From: Bog-473 sp963824195
Lineage (GTDB): Bacteria; Actinomycetota; Acidimicrobiia; Acidimicrobiales; RAAP-2
Assembly (NCBI GenBank): GCA_963824195.1
Contig: CAWGOJ010000005.1
Coordinates: 1-64,000, forward strand
Direction: 5' to 3'
DNA length: 64,000 nt
Shown piece by piece: positions 33,930 to 43,058 of this stretch (its first letter is position 1; each line of letters starts with the position of its first letter). The notes beneath the pieces were generated by a model. The model saw nothing but the letters and a program-made list of their open reading frames with translations, was not told the origin of the DNA and made no database searches. Both the position numbers and the translations under genes were made by a program.

Positions 33930-35128
33930 GTTCGTACCGCGTGCCCGGTTCGGGCTGTGGTGATGAGCAGCTCCTCGAGTGCCTCAGCCCGACGCACAAC
34001 ATCCCATCGCTGCTCTATGTGGGCTCGAGCAGCCCGACCCATGGCTGCCAGCGAGGCATCGTCCCGCAACAGCCGCTCGAGGTATCGAGCGAACTGGTCG
34101 GCATCGCGCTCGGCCAGGTACCCGGTGACACCGGAGGCGACGGTCTCGGCCACCCCCCCTTCTCCTACCGCCAGGACCGGCGTCCCATGAGCCATCGCCT
34201 CGAGCGGGGCAAGGCCCAATGGCTCGTTGTGGGCGGCGTAGACGAACAGCTTGGCGTTGGCGTAGTTCCACGCGAGAACGTCGGCATCCGGGGCCACCAC
34301 CACATGGAGCGCCACTCCTGAACGCAGTGCGCGTTCTCTGATCCGGGCCAGCTCCGTAGCGTTGGCCCGGTTGGCCAAGACGCGCAGCGGGGGTCGCTCC
34401 GGCTCACGGAGGCGCCCCAGGGCGTCGATGAGAAAGCCGAACCCTTTGCGAGGCTCGATCTCCCCGACCGACAAGACGAAGGACGAGCGGCCGCAGTCGC
34501 TTGCCACGGGAAGTGGGACGCCGGGTGGGCAGACCACAGACTCGACGTGGTAGGCCGACTTGAGGCGATCTGCGGTGTGGTGCGAATTGGTGACCACGAG
34601 GGAGGCCGCCTGCACGGAGGAACGCTGGCGAGCGGCCAGGGAGGTCTCTCGCACGCGGGTGACGGGTCCGTGCCAGATGTCACGCGCCCGCTCCCAGCCG
34701 GTACGAGGTGCGGCCCAGGCATCTCCCTCCAGCCAGGCGGGACCGTTATGTGCGTAGAACACGGATGGGGTGTGCAAGTGGTCGAGCACGGAGGGAACGA
34801 GGCAAAAGCGGCAGACGTCCACCAACGCGACGTCGTAACCACCCGAGTCCACACTTCGCGCCATCGACGCATACGCCTCATCGAGGTCGCGCTGATCCAG
34901 CAGGGCGAGCACCTCGTTCAGATAGAGGCCGAGGCGCACGGGTTTGCGCCGCCTGAGCCGATCGCGGTGGACACCCTCGGCCACGTCGGCGTCGTGGAGC
35001 CATTCATCGTCCGAGGTGTCGAGCGTGAAGACGTCGAGGGAATGGCGCGCCTTGAGCTGGCTACAGAAGCCATGCAGGGCCCGGCGTGCACCGCCAGTCG
35101 GTTGATTGTGACAGATGGCGATCCTCAC
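33926..35128 (-). CDS. GT4 glycosyltransferase
   Basis: The 400-residue product (GTG start at 35128, GTGA overlap) opens MRIAICHNQPTGGARRALHG. The donor half shows LSVGEIEPRKGFGFLIDALG and YAAHNEPLGLAPLEAMAHGT, where the usual E-x7-E becomes EPLGLAPLE. The segment VVAPDADVLAWNYANAK is characteristic. It is the first of four consecutive GT4 genes in transcription order. Confidence 0.85.
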   Translation of the reverse strand: MRIAICHNQPTGGARRALHGFCSQLKARHSLDVFTLDTSDDEWLHDADVAEGVHRDRLRRRKPVRLGLYLNEVLALLDQRDLDEAYASMARSVDSGGYDVALVDVCRFCLVPSVLDHLHTPSVFYAHNGPAWLEGDAWAAPRTGWERARDIWHGPVTRVRETSLAARQRSSVQAASLVVTNSHHTADRLKSAYHVESVVCPPGVPLPVASDCGRSSFVLSVGEIEPRKGFGFLIDALGRLREPERPPLRVLANRANATELARIRERALRSGVALHVVVAPDADVLAWNYANAKLFVYAAHNEPLGLAPLEAMAHGTPVLAVGEGGVAETVASGVTGYLAERDADQFARYLERLLRDDASLAAMGRAARAHIEQRWDVVRRAEALEELLITTARTGHAVRT

Positions 35129-36609
35129 GGCGACCCCAGATAGTCGGGATCGAGTTCGGTCTCTCTGGCGCCGACGGCTACTCCGGCGAGCAACCAGAAG
35201 GCCATCGAGAGGACCGGAACCTCCCAGACGCTCAGCATGTTTCCCAGTACGAGGAACCCGAGACTCCCACCGAGGACGGCAAGTGAGACGCGTCGGAGGT
35301 TCGTGTCCTTCACTCGCCGGAACGAAAGGAACGCCTCGATCCCCACGCCGATCGACGCGGCGATGAACAGAAGGCTGGGACCGACTCCGAGCTCGAGGGC
35401 GATGGCGAGATACCAGTTTTCGGTCGTGATGGCTGCCGATCCATAGATACGCTGACCAATGGTTCCCGTCGTTCCCAAGCCGAGTCCGAACGGATTGTGC
35501 CGGAGCAGCGTCAGACTGTTCTGGATGGCGCCCCCATGTGCCTGGATCGACGCCTCATGCGGGTTGGCCAAGGCGCTCACCGCGCTGATGGGTATGATGC
35601 CGCTCACCATCGCCATCAGACCCGCGATCACGATGGCACCCAGCACGGGTCCGATGAGTCGCCAGCGCCAGGTCACTAGCCCCATGAAGAGAAGCATCAC
35701 CGTGGCGGCTATGACCGCGCTGCGGGTGAGCGTCAACACCATCCCGGCGAACGCGAGCACGGTGAAGGCGCCATAGCCCCATCGCTCTTTGCTCGTGCGG
35801 GAGGTGATCAGCAGCGCCGCGCCCACGGCGATCACGAAGATGGAGAAGAACGAAAGTGCCAAGTCGCCGAAGAGGAGCGAGCTGGCGCGAGGCAGGTTAG
35901 CCCCCGCGATCCCACGCATTCTTATGATGTCGGCGTCCCCGTATGTGCTCTGGGTGGCGATGAACGCGGCATATCCGAGCTTGTTGAACAAGTCGTTGAA
36001 CCAATTCGGGGCGGCGAATTGGGCGAACGCGATCACCTCCACGAGGACGGTTCCCGGGATCAGCCATGTCAACAAGGCCCGAACGTGGCGGCGCTGGAGG
36101 ACGAGGCCCCTTCCCACGAAGTAGGCGAACAGGAACCACGTGTCCGCGCGAAAGCCGATGACCCGATCCAGAAAGTCAATCTGACCCGTGGGTCCGGGAT
36201 AGATCAGATACAGAAGGCTGAGCGCGACGAGTGCGGCTATCAGAACGTCCACGTAGTGGAGCTTTGGTCGTCGCCTGAGAATGAGGTCGTCGAGCGTTCG
36301 AAAGGTGAGGATGGCAATGAGAATGTCCTTCCACAGCTGTGCCAGTGAGGTCAGCGCGGACGAGTGGCCGTAGTGGAAGACGAGGAGGATCAGAAAGCGA
36401 TTCGTCGGGACCAGCGCCACGAGCATGACTACCGTCCATCCGGGATGGCGCCAAACGACGATGACACCCACGGTCATGAGGGCCAACACTGCGAATACGA
36501 CACCGAGCGAGCTCACGGTTCCGTAGAGCACCAGTGCTCCCAAGGCGATCAGGATCGCACGACGGCCTTTGTGCGTCCTTACGGGGGGATCGACCAGAGT
36601 TGATGTCAC
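35125..36609 (-). CDS. O-antigen polymerase/ligase-like membrane protein (Wzy-type)
   Basis: The product has 494 residues from the GTG at 36609, chosen because it gives a GTGA overlap with the upstream stop; longer frames exist. About eleven to twelve hydrophobic segments are present. A large outer loop around residues 220-260 (FIATQSTYGDADIIRMRGIA) and a second near residues 370-410 (HGGAIQNSLTLLRHNPFGLG with NPFGLGLGTTG) match the Wzy_C/O-antigen ligase pattern. It would polymerise lipid-linked repeat units at the outer face of the membrane. It lies between GT2 and GT4 genes. Confidence 0.82.
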   Translation of the reverse strand: MTSTLVDPPVRTHKGRRAILIALGALVLYGTVSSLGVVFAVLALMTVGVIVVWRHPGWTVVMLVALVPTNRFLILLVFHYGHSSALTSLAQLWKDILIAILTFRTLDDLILRRRPKLHYVDVLIAALVALSLLYLIYPGPTGQIDFLDRVIGFRADTWFLFAYFVGRGLVLQRRHVRALLTWLIPGTVLVEVIAFAQFAAPNWFNDLFNKLGYAAFIATQSTYGDADIIRMRGIAGANLPRASSLLFGDLALSFFSIFVIAVGAALLITSRTSKERWGYGAFTVLAFAGMVLTLTRSAVIAATVMLLFMGLVTWRWRLIGPVLGAIVIAGLMAMVSGIIPISAVSALANPHEASIQAHGGAIQNSLTLLRHNPFGLGLGTTGTIGQRIYGSAAITTENWYLAIALELGVGPSLLFIAASIGVGIEAFLSFRRVKDTNLRRVSLAVLGGSLGFLVLGNMLSVWEVPVLSMAFWLLAGVAVGARETELDPDYLGSP

Positions 36610-37517
36610 GCCGCAGCTCCCGTGGCCCTCGAGGGCGCCGGTCCCCACCTTCCGAGAAGGAAGTCGCGTACGGCGCGCGTGCGTGCGTGATACCAAGGGT
36701 CGTGGCGGTAGGACGAGAAACCGAGGCTGCGGAGGCCAATTTTCGTAACGGTCCACACGAGCTCGGAGGCGATGACGAAGCGCCCCACGCCCCGCGAGTG
36801 ACGAAAGGCCAGGCGAAAGTGGTTCCGGTAGGCGTAGTAGCGCAGCGCTTCGGGGGACAGCCCCCCGGTGGTGCGGGACACATCATGACGTACGACGGCC
36901 TCAGGCACGAGCCACGTCTCGATCCCCGACTCTGCGGCCGTCAGGCACCAGTCGACGTCCTCGAGATATAGGAAGAAGGCCTCGTCGAGCGGTCCGATGC
37001 GCCGCCAGGTATCGATGGAGAACCACAGTGAACAGCCCGTGGCCCACTGGACCTGTCGCCGGGTGCGATGAGACTCCAAGGAGTCCCCCAGCCCGATGTG
37101 GTGGTTGCGCATGTAGGGGGATTCGATGTAACCGCCCGCGGACCAGACTCGCTCGGGTGCGTCGTTGTAAACGATCACCGGCGCCAACACACGCCCCGGT
37201 AGTTCTGTGTCGGCGACGCTGAGCTCCTCCAGGGCGCCCGGCGCCAGCTCGGCGTCGTTGTTCATGATCAGGACGTGCGAAGCGCCGCGTCTGGCCGCGA
37301 CTTCCACCCCGCGGTTGCAGGCCGCGGCATAGCCACCATTGGCTGGCAGGCGTTCGATGACCGTCCCCGGACAGTTTGCCAGGACGACATCGCGTGGGTC
37401 GACTGCGGAGGCGTTGTCCACGAGAATCCGCAACACTTCCGTTTCTGACCGCGCCGAATTCAGCGCACGGATGCTCGCCCATGCGTCATTCCAGTTCACA
37501 ACGAGGACGGCGATCAA
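36606..37517 (-). CDS. GT2 glycosyltransferase, rhamnosyltransferase-like
   Basis: The 303-residue GT-A enzyme has a TTG start at 37517, three bases after the upstream stop. It begins MIAVLVVNWNDAWASIRALN, followed by NGGYAAACNRGVEVA, LIMNNDAEL (metal-binding acidic site) and LYLEDVDWCLTAAESGIETW (catalytic E-D-V-D-W). WVP-type rhamnosyl/galactofuranosyl GT2 enzymes share this ED.DxC/L set. No membrane segment is obvious. Confidence 0.83.
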   Translation of the reverse strand: MIAVLVVNWNDAWASIRALNSARSETEVLRILVDNASAVDPRDVVLANCPGTVIERLPANGGYAAACNRGVEVAARRGASHVLIMNNDAELAPGALEELSVADTELPGRVLAPVIVYNDAPERVWSAGGYIESPYMRNHHIGLGDSLESHRTRRQVQWATGCSLWFSIDTWRRIGPLDEAFFLYLEDVDWCLTAAESGIETWLVPEAVVRHDVSRTTGGLSPEALRYYAYRNHFRLAFRHSRGVGRFVIASELVWTVTKIGLRSLGFSSYRHDPWYHARTRAVRDFLLGRWGPAPSRATGAAA

Positions 37518-37520
37518 CCT

Positions 37521-38261
37521 TCATCCCTCGTTCAGCACTATCCCGAGCACGTTGATCTTGAGGAGCGTCAGTTGCGCCAGGACTTCTCGATGTGTTTCCA
37601 GCGCCGCCCAGTTGGGCCGCACGACGTATATGGCTGCATCCACCATCTGGGCGATCGAGAAGCCGATGCTGCTCAAGCTGAAGGCGGGAGCGTCGACGAG
37701 CACCTGGGCTCGCATCGCGACCGCGACATCGAGTGCGCTACGAACGTCTTGCAGAAACGCCGATCGCCCGGGGTACGAATCGCGGGCGACAGGGATGCGG
37801 GCAAATGCTGGCACATCACCAAATGCGGACGCACTCTCGAGAGTGATCCGCTCGTCCTCCATTTCCACGCTCTGGCGAGCGGCTTTCCTTCTCCAGCGCG
37901 GGCGGCGGTGGTGCGTGGTCTGGACGGCGTGCTGGAACGGATCGGCATCGAGAAGTCGCACCGGGGGACGAATCTCGCTGAAGGCAAGTGACGACAACTC
38001 AGCCGAGAGCGAGCGACCCTCACCAGGCACCGCACTGAGAAATGCCATGGAACGAATCGGCGTGTCGCCAGCCAGGCTGTCGATCGTGAGCGCAAGGGTC
38101 CGAAAGGCGTCGAGTGCGGCGAGGGATGCTCTGGGTCTTGTTGTCGCAAGGATCTCAACCGGATACGCCGAGGCAAACTCGAGGTTGAGGGTGTGGTCCG
38201 GAGTCTGGGCATCCCTTTGAGTTCCGCTGCGCCCATTGGCTGTCTGCGTGGATCCGTTCAT
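37521..38261 (-). CDS. CpsD/BY-kinase-like ATPase with degenerate Walker A
   Basis: The 246-residue product follows the Wzz-like gene with a 1-base overlap, the usual CpsC-CpsD order. RSMAFLSAVPGEGRSLSAEL corresponds to the BY-kinase P-loop (A-x-PGEGKST), but the Lys is Arg and the Thr/Ser pair is altered. Walker A' appears as RLLDADPF, and a Walker B-like QVLVDAPAFS follows. The C-terminal Tyr cluster that BY-kinases autophosphorylate is absent. It may therefore be a non-catalytic regulator of chain length or export; activity would need a noncanonical P-loop. Confidence 0.65.
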   Translation of the reverse strand: MNGSTQTANGRSGTQRDAQTPDHTLNLEFASAYPVEILATTRPRASLAALDAFRTLALTIDSLAGDTPIRSMAFLSAVPGEGRSLSAELSSLAFSEIRPPVRLLDADPFQHAVQTTHHRRPRWRRKAARQSVEMEDERITLESASAFGDVPAFARIPVARDSYPGRSAFLQDVRSALDVAVAMRAQVLVDAPAFSLSSIGFSIAQMVDAAIYVVRPNWAALETHREVLAQLTLLKINVLGIVLNEG

Positions 38262-39301
38262 CAGAACTCCCTCGGGATGGCGTGACGCGGAATGCGCCCT
38301 AGCGTCGGAAGGCCCAGGACCGCCACGAACTCCCTCGGGGAGAGCCGCTTGCGTTGTCGGGCAGCCTCCCCGTAGATGATCGTGAATGCAGCGAGCAGTC
38401 CCAAGATGACGCCGAGTGCGTAGACCAGAACCGTCAGGAGACCATTGCTCGAAGGCATGGCGTAATCGAGAACCTTCACCTGGTCCCCGATTGGAGGCGA
38501 CCCCGCAGCGTCGGTCAACTCCTGGAGGCTCTCCAGCTGTTGCACGTTCGTTTGAGCATTCGTGACAGCGGTTGAAAGCTGTTGGTACCGGGTCTGCGCG
38601 GGCTGCAGCGAGGCGAGCTGCTCCTCCGCGGCGTTGAGCTGTGCCTGGAGTGTGGCAACCTCGGCGGGCGTGGCCGTGTTGGCCGCGACCCCGACGCGGG
38701 CTTGGGCCACCGAGGTCGTGAAGCTGCTGATCTCGCTTCCGAGGGCGGAGATCTCGGCGGAGTGATCTCCTCCGGAACTGGCGACAAAGGTGTCAAAGGC
38801 CGAGGTTGCGCTGAGCAGGGTCAGATTCGCCGCTTGGAGCTCAGACGCTAGCTGGGCCTTTGTTCCCTCCGAGTTCATGCTGTTGAGTTGACCGAACAGA
38901 TATCGACCCTGCTTGATCGCGGAGTTCACCATCGCCTCGGCAAGCGCCAGTGTCTTCGCCTTGGCATGGATGACATACAGGGGACTGATATTGATCCCGG
39001 ACGACGGCAGCACGGTGTCAACCGACAACGCGCCCTTGACGGTCCCCGCTGGAACGCCGAGTTGATGGCCTACCCTTTTCGCCAAGTTGTCGCTTTCGAT
39101 GATGGCATCGAAGGTAACGGCGGCAGAGGAGTTCGCCGAACTGTTCACGCTCAGCGCGTCTCGGACCGCGACCGACCCTTCGGCGCTCGGTGGAATCCTC
39201 TCCTTCACGTAGACGATCGATCCGGCGACCAAGACGACGAGTGCGACCAGCGCGGGAAACCACGATCTCTTGAGTGCAGCCTTGAAGGCGGGAACGTCCA
39301 T
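38261..39301 (-). CDS. Wzz/CpsC-like polysaccharide chain-length protein
   Basis: The product has 346 residues from the ATG at 39301. TM1 (WFPALVALVVLVAGSIVYV) lies at residues 13-32, a long outer region is rich in Ala/Ser/Gln coiled coil (about 130-260, including AQLNAAEEQLASLQPAQTRY), and TM2 (LLTVLVYALGVILGLLAAFT) lies near 300. A short basic tail (RKRLSPREFVAVLGLPTLGR) ends the protein. This two-TM co-polymerase layout sets chain length together with Wzy and the CpsD-like protein. The GRIPR-type tail is the usual contact side for the kinase. Confidence 0.8.
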   Translation of the reverse strand: MDVPAFKAALKRSWFPALVALVVLVAGSIVYVKERIPPSAEGSVAVRDALSVNSSANSSAAVTFDAIIESDNLAKRVGHQLGVPAGTVKGALSVDTVLPSSGINISPLYVIHAKAKTLALAEAMVNSAIKQGRYLFGQLNSMNSEGTKAQLASELQAANLTLLSATSAFDTFVASSGGDHSAEISALGSEISSFTTSVAQARVGVAANTATPAEVATLQAQLNAAEEQLASLQPAQTRYQQLSTAVTNAQTNVQQLESLQELTDAAGSPPIGDQVKVLDYAMPSSNGLLTVLVYALGVILGLLAAFTIIYGEAARQRKRLSPREFVAVLGLPTLGRIPRHAIPREF

Positions 39302-40293
39302 CACAGCACCACCCTTCGGTAGCGAATGCTTCCTGCCAGGAGCGAAACGAAGGCAACGATGTCCCGAGCGGCATGCAGGATCACCTTCATCCAAGGGGAG
39401 CGACCACGCAGGCCGCGGGCGCCAGCGAAGCCGGCCGCATAGGGGGTGCACAAGAGCACGGCCAGTCGGCGATGCCCCAGCAGCATGGCGACGACCCCGC
39501 CGAGGGCCAGGTCGAAGCAGGCGTGGAGAGGACGGACCCAGATCTTGAGGAACAGCGTTCGCCTGAACTCAGGGTATCGAGCCACCTTGGCGGGCCAGTT
39601 CACGTAGCGCCTCGGCCACATGAGCCAGGTTCCGACTGACTGCGGCACGACCTGGTGATAGACGAGGGCATCCCGGGCGAATCCGACGTCCCACCCATCG
39701 GAGCGAACCCGAAAGCCGAGGTCCGTGTCCTCCCAATAGCTGCACGAAGCGTCGAAGCGGTGCCGGCCGATCGCCGACCGGCGGTACACGATGTTCGAGG
39801 TGGAGAAGGAGCCGTCGAAGCGGCGCGTCTCGATGAAGTGACTGAACATCCCCGGGTGCGCTTGGTGGCACTCGGTACGGCCCTGGACCATGCCGAGAGA
39901 GGGGCGGCGGCAGAAGGCCGCCATGGCCCGATCAACCCATCGGGTGTCCGGAACACAGTCGGCATCCGTGAACGCGCAGAATTCGCCCCTGGCCAGGTCG
40001 ATACCACGATTGCGTCCCACCGCCTGGCCACCGTGGCACGGCAGGCGCACATAGGTGAAAGGGATCTCGGTGCGAGCGGCAAACGCCCGCACAATCGATT
40101 CGGTATCGTCGGTCGAAGCATCGTCGACCACGATCAACTCGAGGCTGACATCTTCTTGGACGGCGACGGCCACAAGGGTGTCACCCAGGTACTGTCCGTG
40201 ATTGCGAGTCGCAACGATCACAGATACATCGGGATCGACGCCTGGAATATTGGCAGTGAGCACAATCCCGTCGTCGTAGGCGCTTCCGCTCAT
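39301..40293 (-). CDS. GT2 glycosyltransferase
   Basis: The 330-residue GT-A enzyme has DVSVIVATRNHGQYLGDTLV near residue 20, VDDASTDDTESIV, and FTDADCVPDTRWVDRAMAAF with the DxD site. SCSYWEDTDLGFRVRSDGWD carries the catalytic ED motif, and C-terminal hydrophobic segments follow (residues 255-330). It ends YRRVVL, almost the same ending as the next GT2 (YRRVVL) and the GT2 fusion (SRRLVL), suggesting these three arose from one ancestor. Confidence 0.83.
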   Translation of the reverse strand: MSGSAYDDGIVLTANIPGVDPDVSVIVATRNHGQYLGDTLVAVAVQEDVSLELIVVDDASTDDTESIVRAFAARTEIPFTYVRLPCHGGQAVGRNRGIDLARGEFCAFTDADCVPDTRWVDRAMAAFCRRPSLGMVQGRTECHQAHPGMFSHFIETRRFDGSFSTSNIVYRRSAIGRHRFDASCSYWEDTDLGFRVRSDGWDVGFARDALVYHQVVPQSVGTWLMWPRRYVNWPAKVARYPEFRRTLFLKIWVRPLHACFDLALGGVVAMLLGHRRLAVLLCTPYAAGFAGARGLRGRSPWMKVILHAARDIVAFVSLLAGSIRYRRVVL

Positions 40294-41285
40294 AGCACGA
40301 CCCGTCGATATCTCACGCTTGCGTAGGCGAGCACCACGGCATCACCGAGTCCGGCGTGGATCTTGGAAGTGACATACTTGGCGCTCACTGGAAACCCACC
40401 GATCCGCCACGTTGCCCGCAGTGGTATTGCGATCGTGAACGCCCATGGCAAGACCATTGTGAGAGCCACCCGCCGCCGTGTCAGGCGAGACAAGAGCACT
40501 CCGGTGAGTGCGAGGTCAACCTCGAAGTGCTCCTTGTCGATGAAGTACCGATGCCACAATCGTCTTTCGCGCAACTCGGGAATGGATCGGAGCAGTCTCG
40601 GAAATATCTGCAACACGACGGGACGGAGGAAGCGTTGAAGGGCCTTGGGTTCCGGCGCGATCTGGTGGCCGACGCGCACCTCGCTCGCCCATTGCACCTT
40701 CGCCCCCGCATGCTGTGCTCGCCACGCGAAGTCGGTGTCCTCCCCGGCCACCAAACCTCCCCACGGATAAATGCCGAACTGCTCGTCGAAGCCTCCGACA
40801 GCGTCGAACCAGCGACGCCACACGATCACATTGCCGGTCGGATAGGTCCCGTTGTCGCCGAGAGTCTGCTTTTGCTGCGACAGATTGTCGGAGAGCCGCC
40901 GCAAACCGATGATGGGGCCGGCGACGAGGTCGGCACCATCCCCGAGACGGTAAACGGCGTTTGCCAACCACTTGGGATCTGGGATGCAGTCGCTGTCGGT
41001 ATAGGCGAGAACCTCCCCACGGGCGAGTCGGGCGCCGAGGTTGCGCGAGGCGGCCGGGCCCTTGTTGTTCTTTCGCTTGAATCGCAGCGGGAAAGGCATG
41101 ACCTTGGCCCACTCCGCAACAACGGCCTCGGTGTCGTCTGTCGAGGAGTTGTCGATGACGATCATCTCCATCCGTTCTGCCGGATAGACCTGCGCTCGAA
41201 TCGAGGCGAACAGGTGGGGAAGGTACTGGGCCCGCTGGTATGAGGGCACAATCACCGAGACAGTCGGAAAGTCAATAGACGACAA
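40290..41285 (-). CDS. GT2 glycosyltransferase
   Basis: The 331-residue enzyme starts at the TTG at 41285 and overlaps the permease gene by 14 bases. PTVSVIVPSYQRAQYLPHLF, VIDNSSTDDTEAVV, AYTDSDCIPDPKWLANAVYR (DxD-like) and WGGLVAGEDTDFAWRAQHAG (catalytic ED) define family 2. Two hydrophobic stretches near the C-terminus may tether it to the membrane. It resembles the neighbouring GT2 through much of its length. Confidence 0.83.
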   Translation of the reverse strand: MSSIDFPTVSVIVPSYQRAQYLPHLFASIRAQVYPAERMEMIVIDNSSTDDTEAVVAEWAKVMPFPLRFKRKNNKGPAASRNLGARLARGEVLAYTDSDCIPDPKWLANAVYRLGDGADLVAGPIIGLRRLSDNLSQQKQTLGDNGTYPTGNVIVWRRWFDAVGGFDEQFGIYPWGGLVAGEDTDFAWRAQHAGAKVQWASEVRVGHQIAPEPKALQRFLRPVVLQIFPRLLRSIPELRERRLWHRYFIDKEHFEVDLALTGVLLSRLTRRRVALTMVLPWAFTIAIPLRATWRIGGFPVSAKYVTSKIHAGLGDAVVLAYASVRYRRVVL

Positions 41286-42054
41286 GGGAGCCCTCCCTAC
41301 GAGCTCGTTGCGTGGCCTTGGTCACAGCCAGCAATCCCATGGGCACAAGGAGGACGGCGAGCACCGCCAGCGCCCCGAAAGAGCTGGCGATTGCCACAAC
41401 ACCGTGTCCGGCCAACGCCAATCGCAAACCGTTCAACGCATGAGTCAGGGGCAAGAACTGCGATATAGCTTGCAACCAGGACGGCAGCAACCGGACGGGG
41501 AACAGGGTGCCCCCGAGCAACCCCGACACCGCGAGATAGCCGGCGACGACCGGCTCCCCCTGCTTGACGACGACCGTAAAGGCCGACGCCAGCAAGCCCA
41601 GCCCGAGAAAGGTCAAGAACGCCGGTATGAACACGAGAACCACAGCCACGACGTCGGCATGGTGCCAATAGCCCAAGAAGACGACGGCGGCAATGATGAA
41701 GAGTCCGGTTCGAACGAGGGCCAGGACGACCTGGAACACACTCGATCCGACGACGTATTGCCACGCCCGGATCGGCGTCAAGAAGACCGGTTCGAGCGTT
41801 CCCGACGTCTGTCCTTCCCGCACCGCGTTCGAAGGCCCCGTCAATCCGGAGAACAAGGCGTCGGTGAAGGCAAGCCCTGCGAGTGCAAAGGAGGCGTAGT
41901 CCTTCGATCCATCGAAGATGGATGCCTTGTGTACGACCACGTCGCCCGCGAAGGCAATACCTATGATCACCCCCGCAACGGCCGCCAGCTGGAACACTGC
42001 TGCGAAGCGGTAACTCGACCACACGAGCCAGTCGCGCTTTAGGTACGCAGCCAT
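41272..42054 (-). CDS. ABC-2 type permease
   Basis: The product has 260 residues from the ATG at 42054, chosen for its 1-base overlap with the ATPase stop. Six hydrophobic segments are visible, with DALFSGLTGPSNAVREGQTS followed by GTLEPVFLTPI between the second and third, the cytosolic coupling helix region of ABC-2 permeases. The family exports polysaccharides, lipids or drugs. With the ATPase before it, it forms one exporter. Confidence 0.82.
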   Translation of the reverse strand: MAAYLKRDWLVWSSYRFAAVFQLAAVAGVIIGIAFAGDVVVHKASIFDGSKDYASFALAGLAFTDALFSGLTGPSNAVREGQTSGTLEPVFLTPIRAWQYVVGSSVFQVVLALVRTGLFIIAAVVFLGYWHHADVVAVVLVFIPAFLTFLGLGLLASAFTVVVKQGEPVVAGYLAVSGLLGGTLFPVRLLPSWLQAISQFLPLTHALNGLRLALAGHGVVAIASSFGALAVLAVLLVPMGLLAVTKATQRARREGSLVVY

Positions 42055-43058
42055 CACCGAGCGCACAATGCCTCCGGTCGCTCTATGACCATGGCTCGGA
42101 ACACCTGGTCCAACGACACATCTTCCTTGCTGCAGCTGATGATCTCTACGTTCGCGTCGACGAGCAGTCGGATGATGGAGGGAAGGACATTGCTGTTACT
42201 GTCGAATGTGACCACCACCTCCGCTACGCCAGCACGGACACTCTCGCATTTCGCCTCGTGAACACCGGGCGCAGCCGCCAGTAGGTGGAGGGCCTCGCCG
42301 ATCTGTCCTCCGATCATGAACCGGTAGACGGTGTCCCTGCGGATGGCCGCTCTGAATTCTTCGACAGTCCCTCCCAGCACGGGACGGCCACGGTCGATCA
42401 GCAGTAGTCGGTCGCACAGCACTTCCGCCTCGGTCATCAGGTTCGTCGCCACGAGGACGGTTCGGCCTTCGGCGGCGATCTGCTCCCTGATCAGTGAATG
42501 GATCTCGAAGGCTCCTATCGGATCGAGCATGCGAGTGGGCTCGTCCATGAGGATCACAGGTGGATCGTGGAGCAAGCCGCGGGCGATCGACGCACGCTGC
42601 TTCATCCCAGACGAGAACCCGAGCATCTTCTTGTCGGCCGCATGGGCCAAGCCGACCATGGAGAGGAGATCATCGATCCGTGCGTCCACCTTTTGCTTCG
42701 GCATTCGGTAGAGGCGCGCGAAGAAGCGGAGGTTTTCGCGGACCGAGAGTCGCCAATGGAAACTCCGCTCGTCACCGTAGACGACACCGATGCAGCGCCG
42801 CGCCTTGAGGCCCTCGGAAAGCTCGTGGCCGGCTATGTGCACCTCACCTTGGTCGGCGATGGTCAGGCCACACAGAATCTTGACGAGGGTCGTCTTGCCT
42901 GCCCCGTTCGGCCCCAGCAAACCGAAGATCTCGCCTTCGGCGATCGAAATGTCGATTCCCGCGAGTGCCACATCGAAGTCGGGACGGCGAAAGGTGCCAC
43001 GCAGCCCCTGGATGCGCCGAAACGACTTGCGCACGTCGCGCGCTTCGACGGTGTTCAC
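42054..43058 (-). CDS. ABC transporter ATP-binding protein (ABC-2 exporter)
   Basis: The product has 334 residues from the GTG at 43058, set by the GTGA overlap. Walker A is LLGPNGAGKTTLVKIL, the signature is LGFSSGMKQRASIARGL, Walker B is VILMDEPTRMLDP and the H-loop region is VATNLMTEAEVLCDR, where the usual His is replaced by Asn/Leu-rich sequence. The C-terminal ~90 residues form the extra domain common in DrrA/ABC-2 ATPases. It powers the permease encoded next. The substrate could be the polysaccharide or its lipid-linked precursor. Confidence 0.85.
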   Translation of the reverse strand: MNTVEARDVRKSFRRIQGLRGTFRRPDFDVALAGIDISIAEGEIFGLLGPNGAGKTTLVKILCGLTIADQGEVHIAGHELSEGLKARRCIGVVYGDERSFHWRLSVRENLRFFARLYRMPKQKVDARIDDLLSMVGLAHAADKKMLGFSSGMKQRASIARGLLHDPPVILMDEPTRMLDPIGAFEIHSLIREQIAAEGRTVLVATNLMTEAEVLCDRLLLIDRGRPVLGGTVEEFRAAIRRDTVYRFMIGGQIGEALHLLAAAPGVHEAKCESVRAGVAEVVVTFDSNSNVLPSIIRLLVDANVEIISCSKEDVSLDQVFRAMVIERPEALCAR

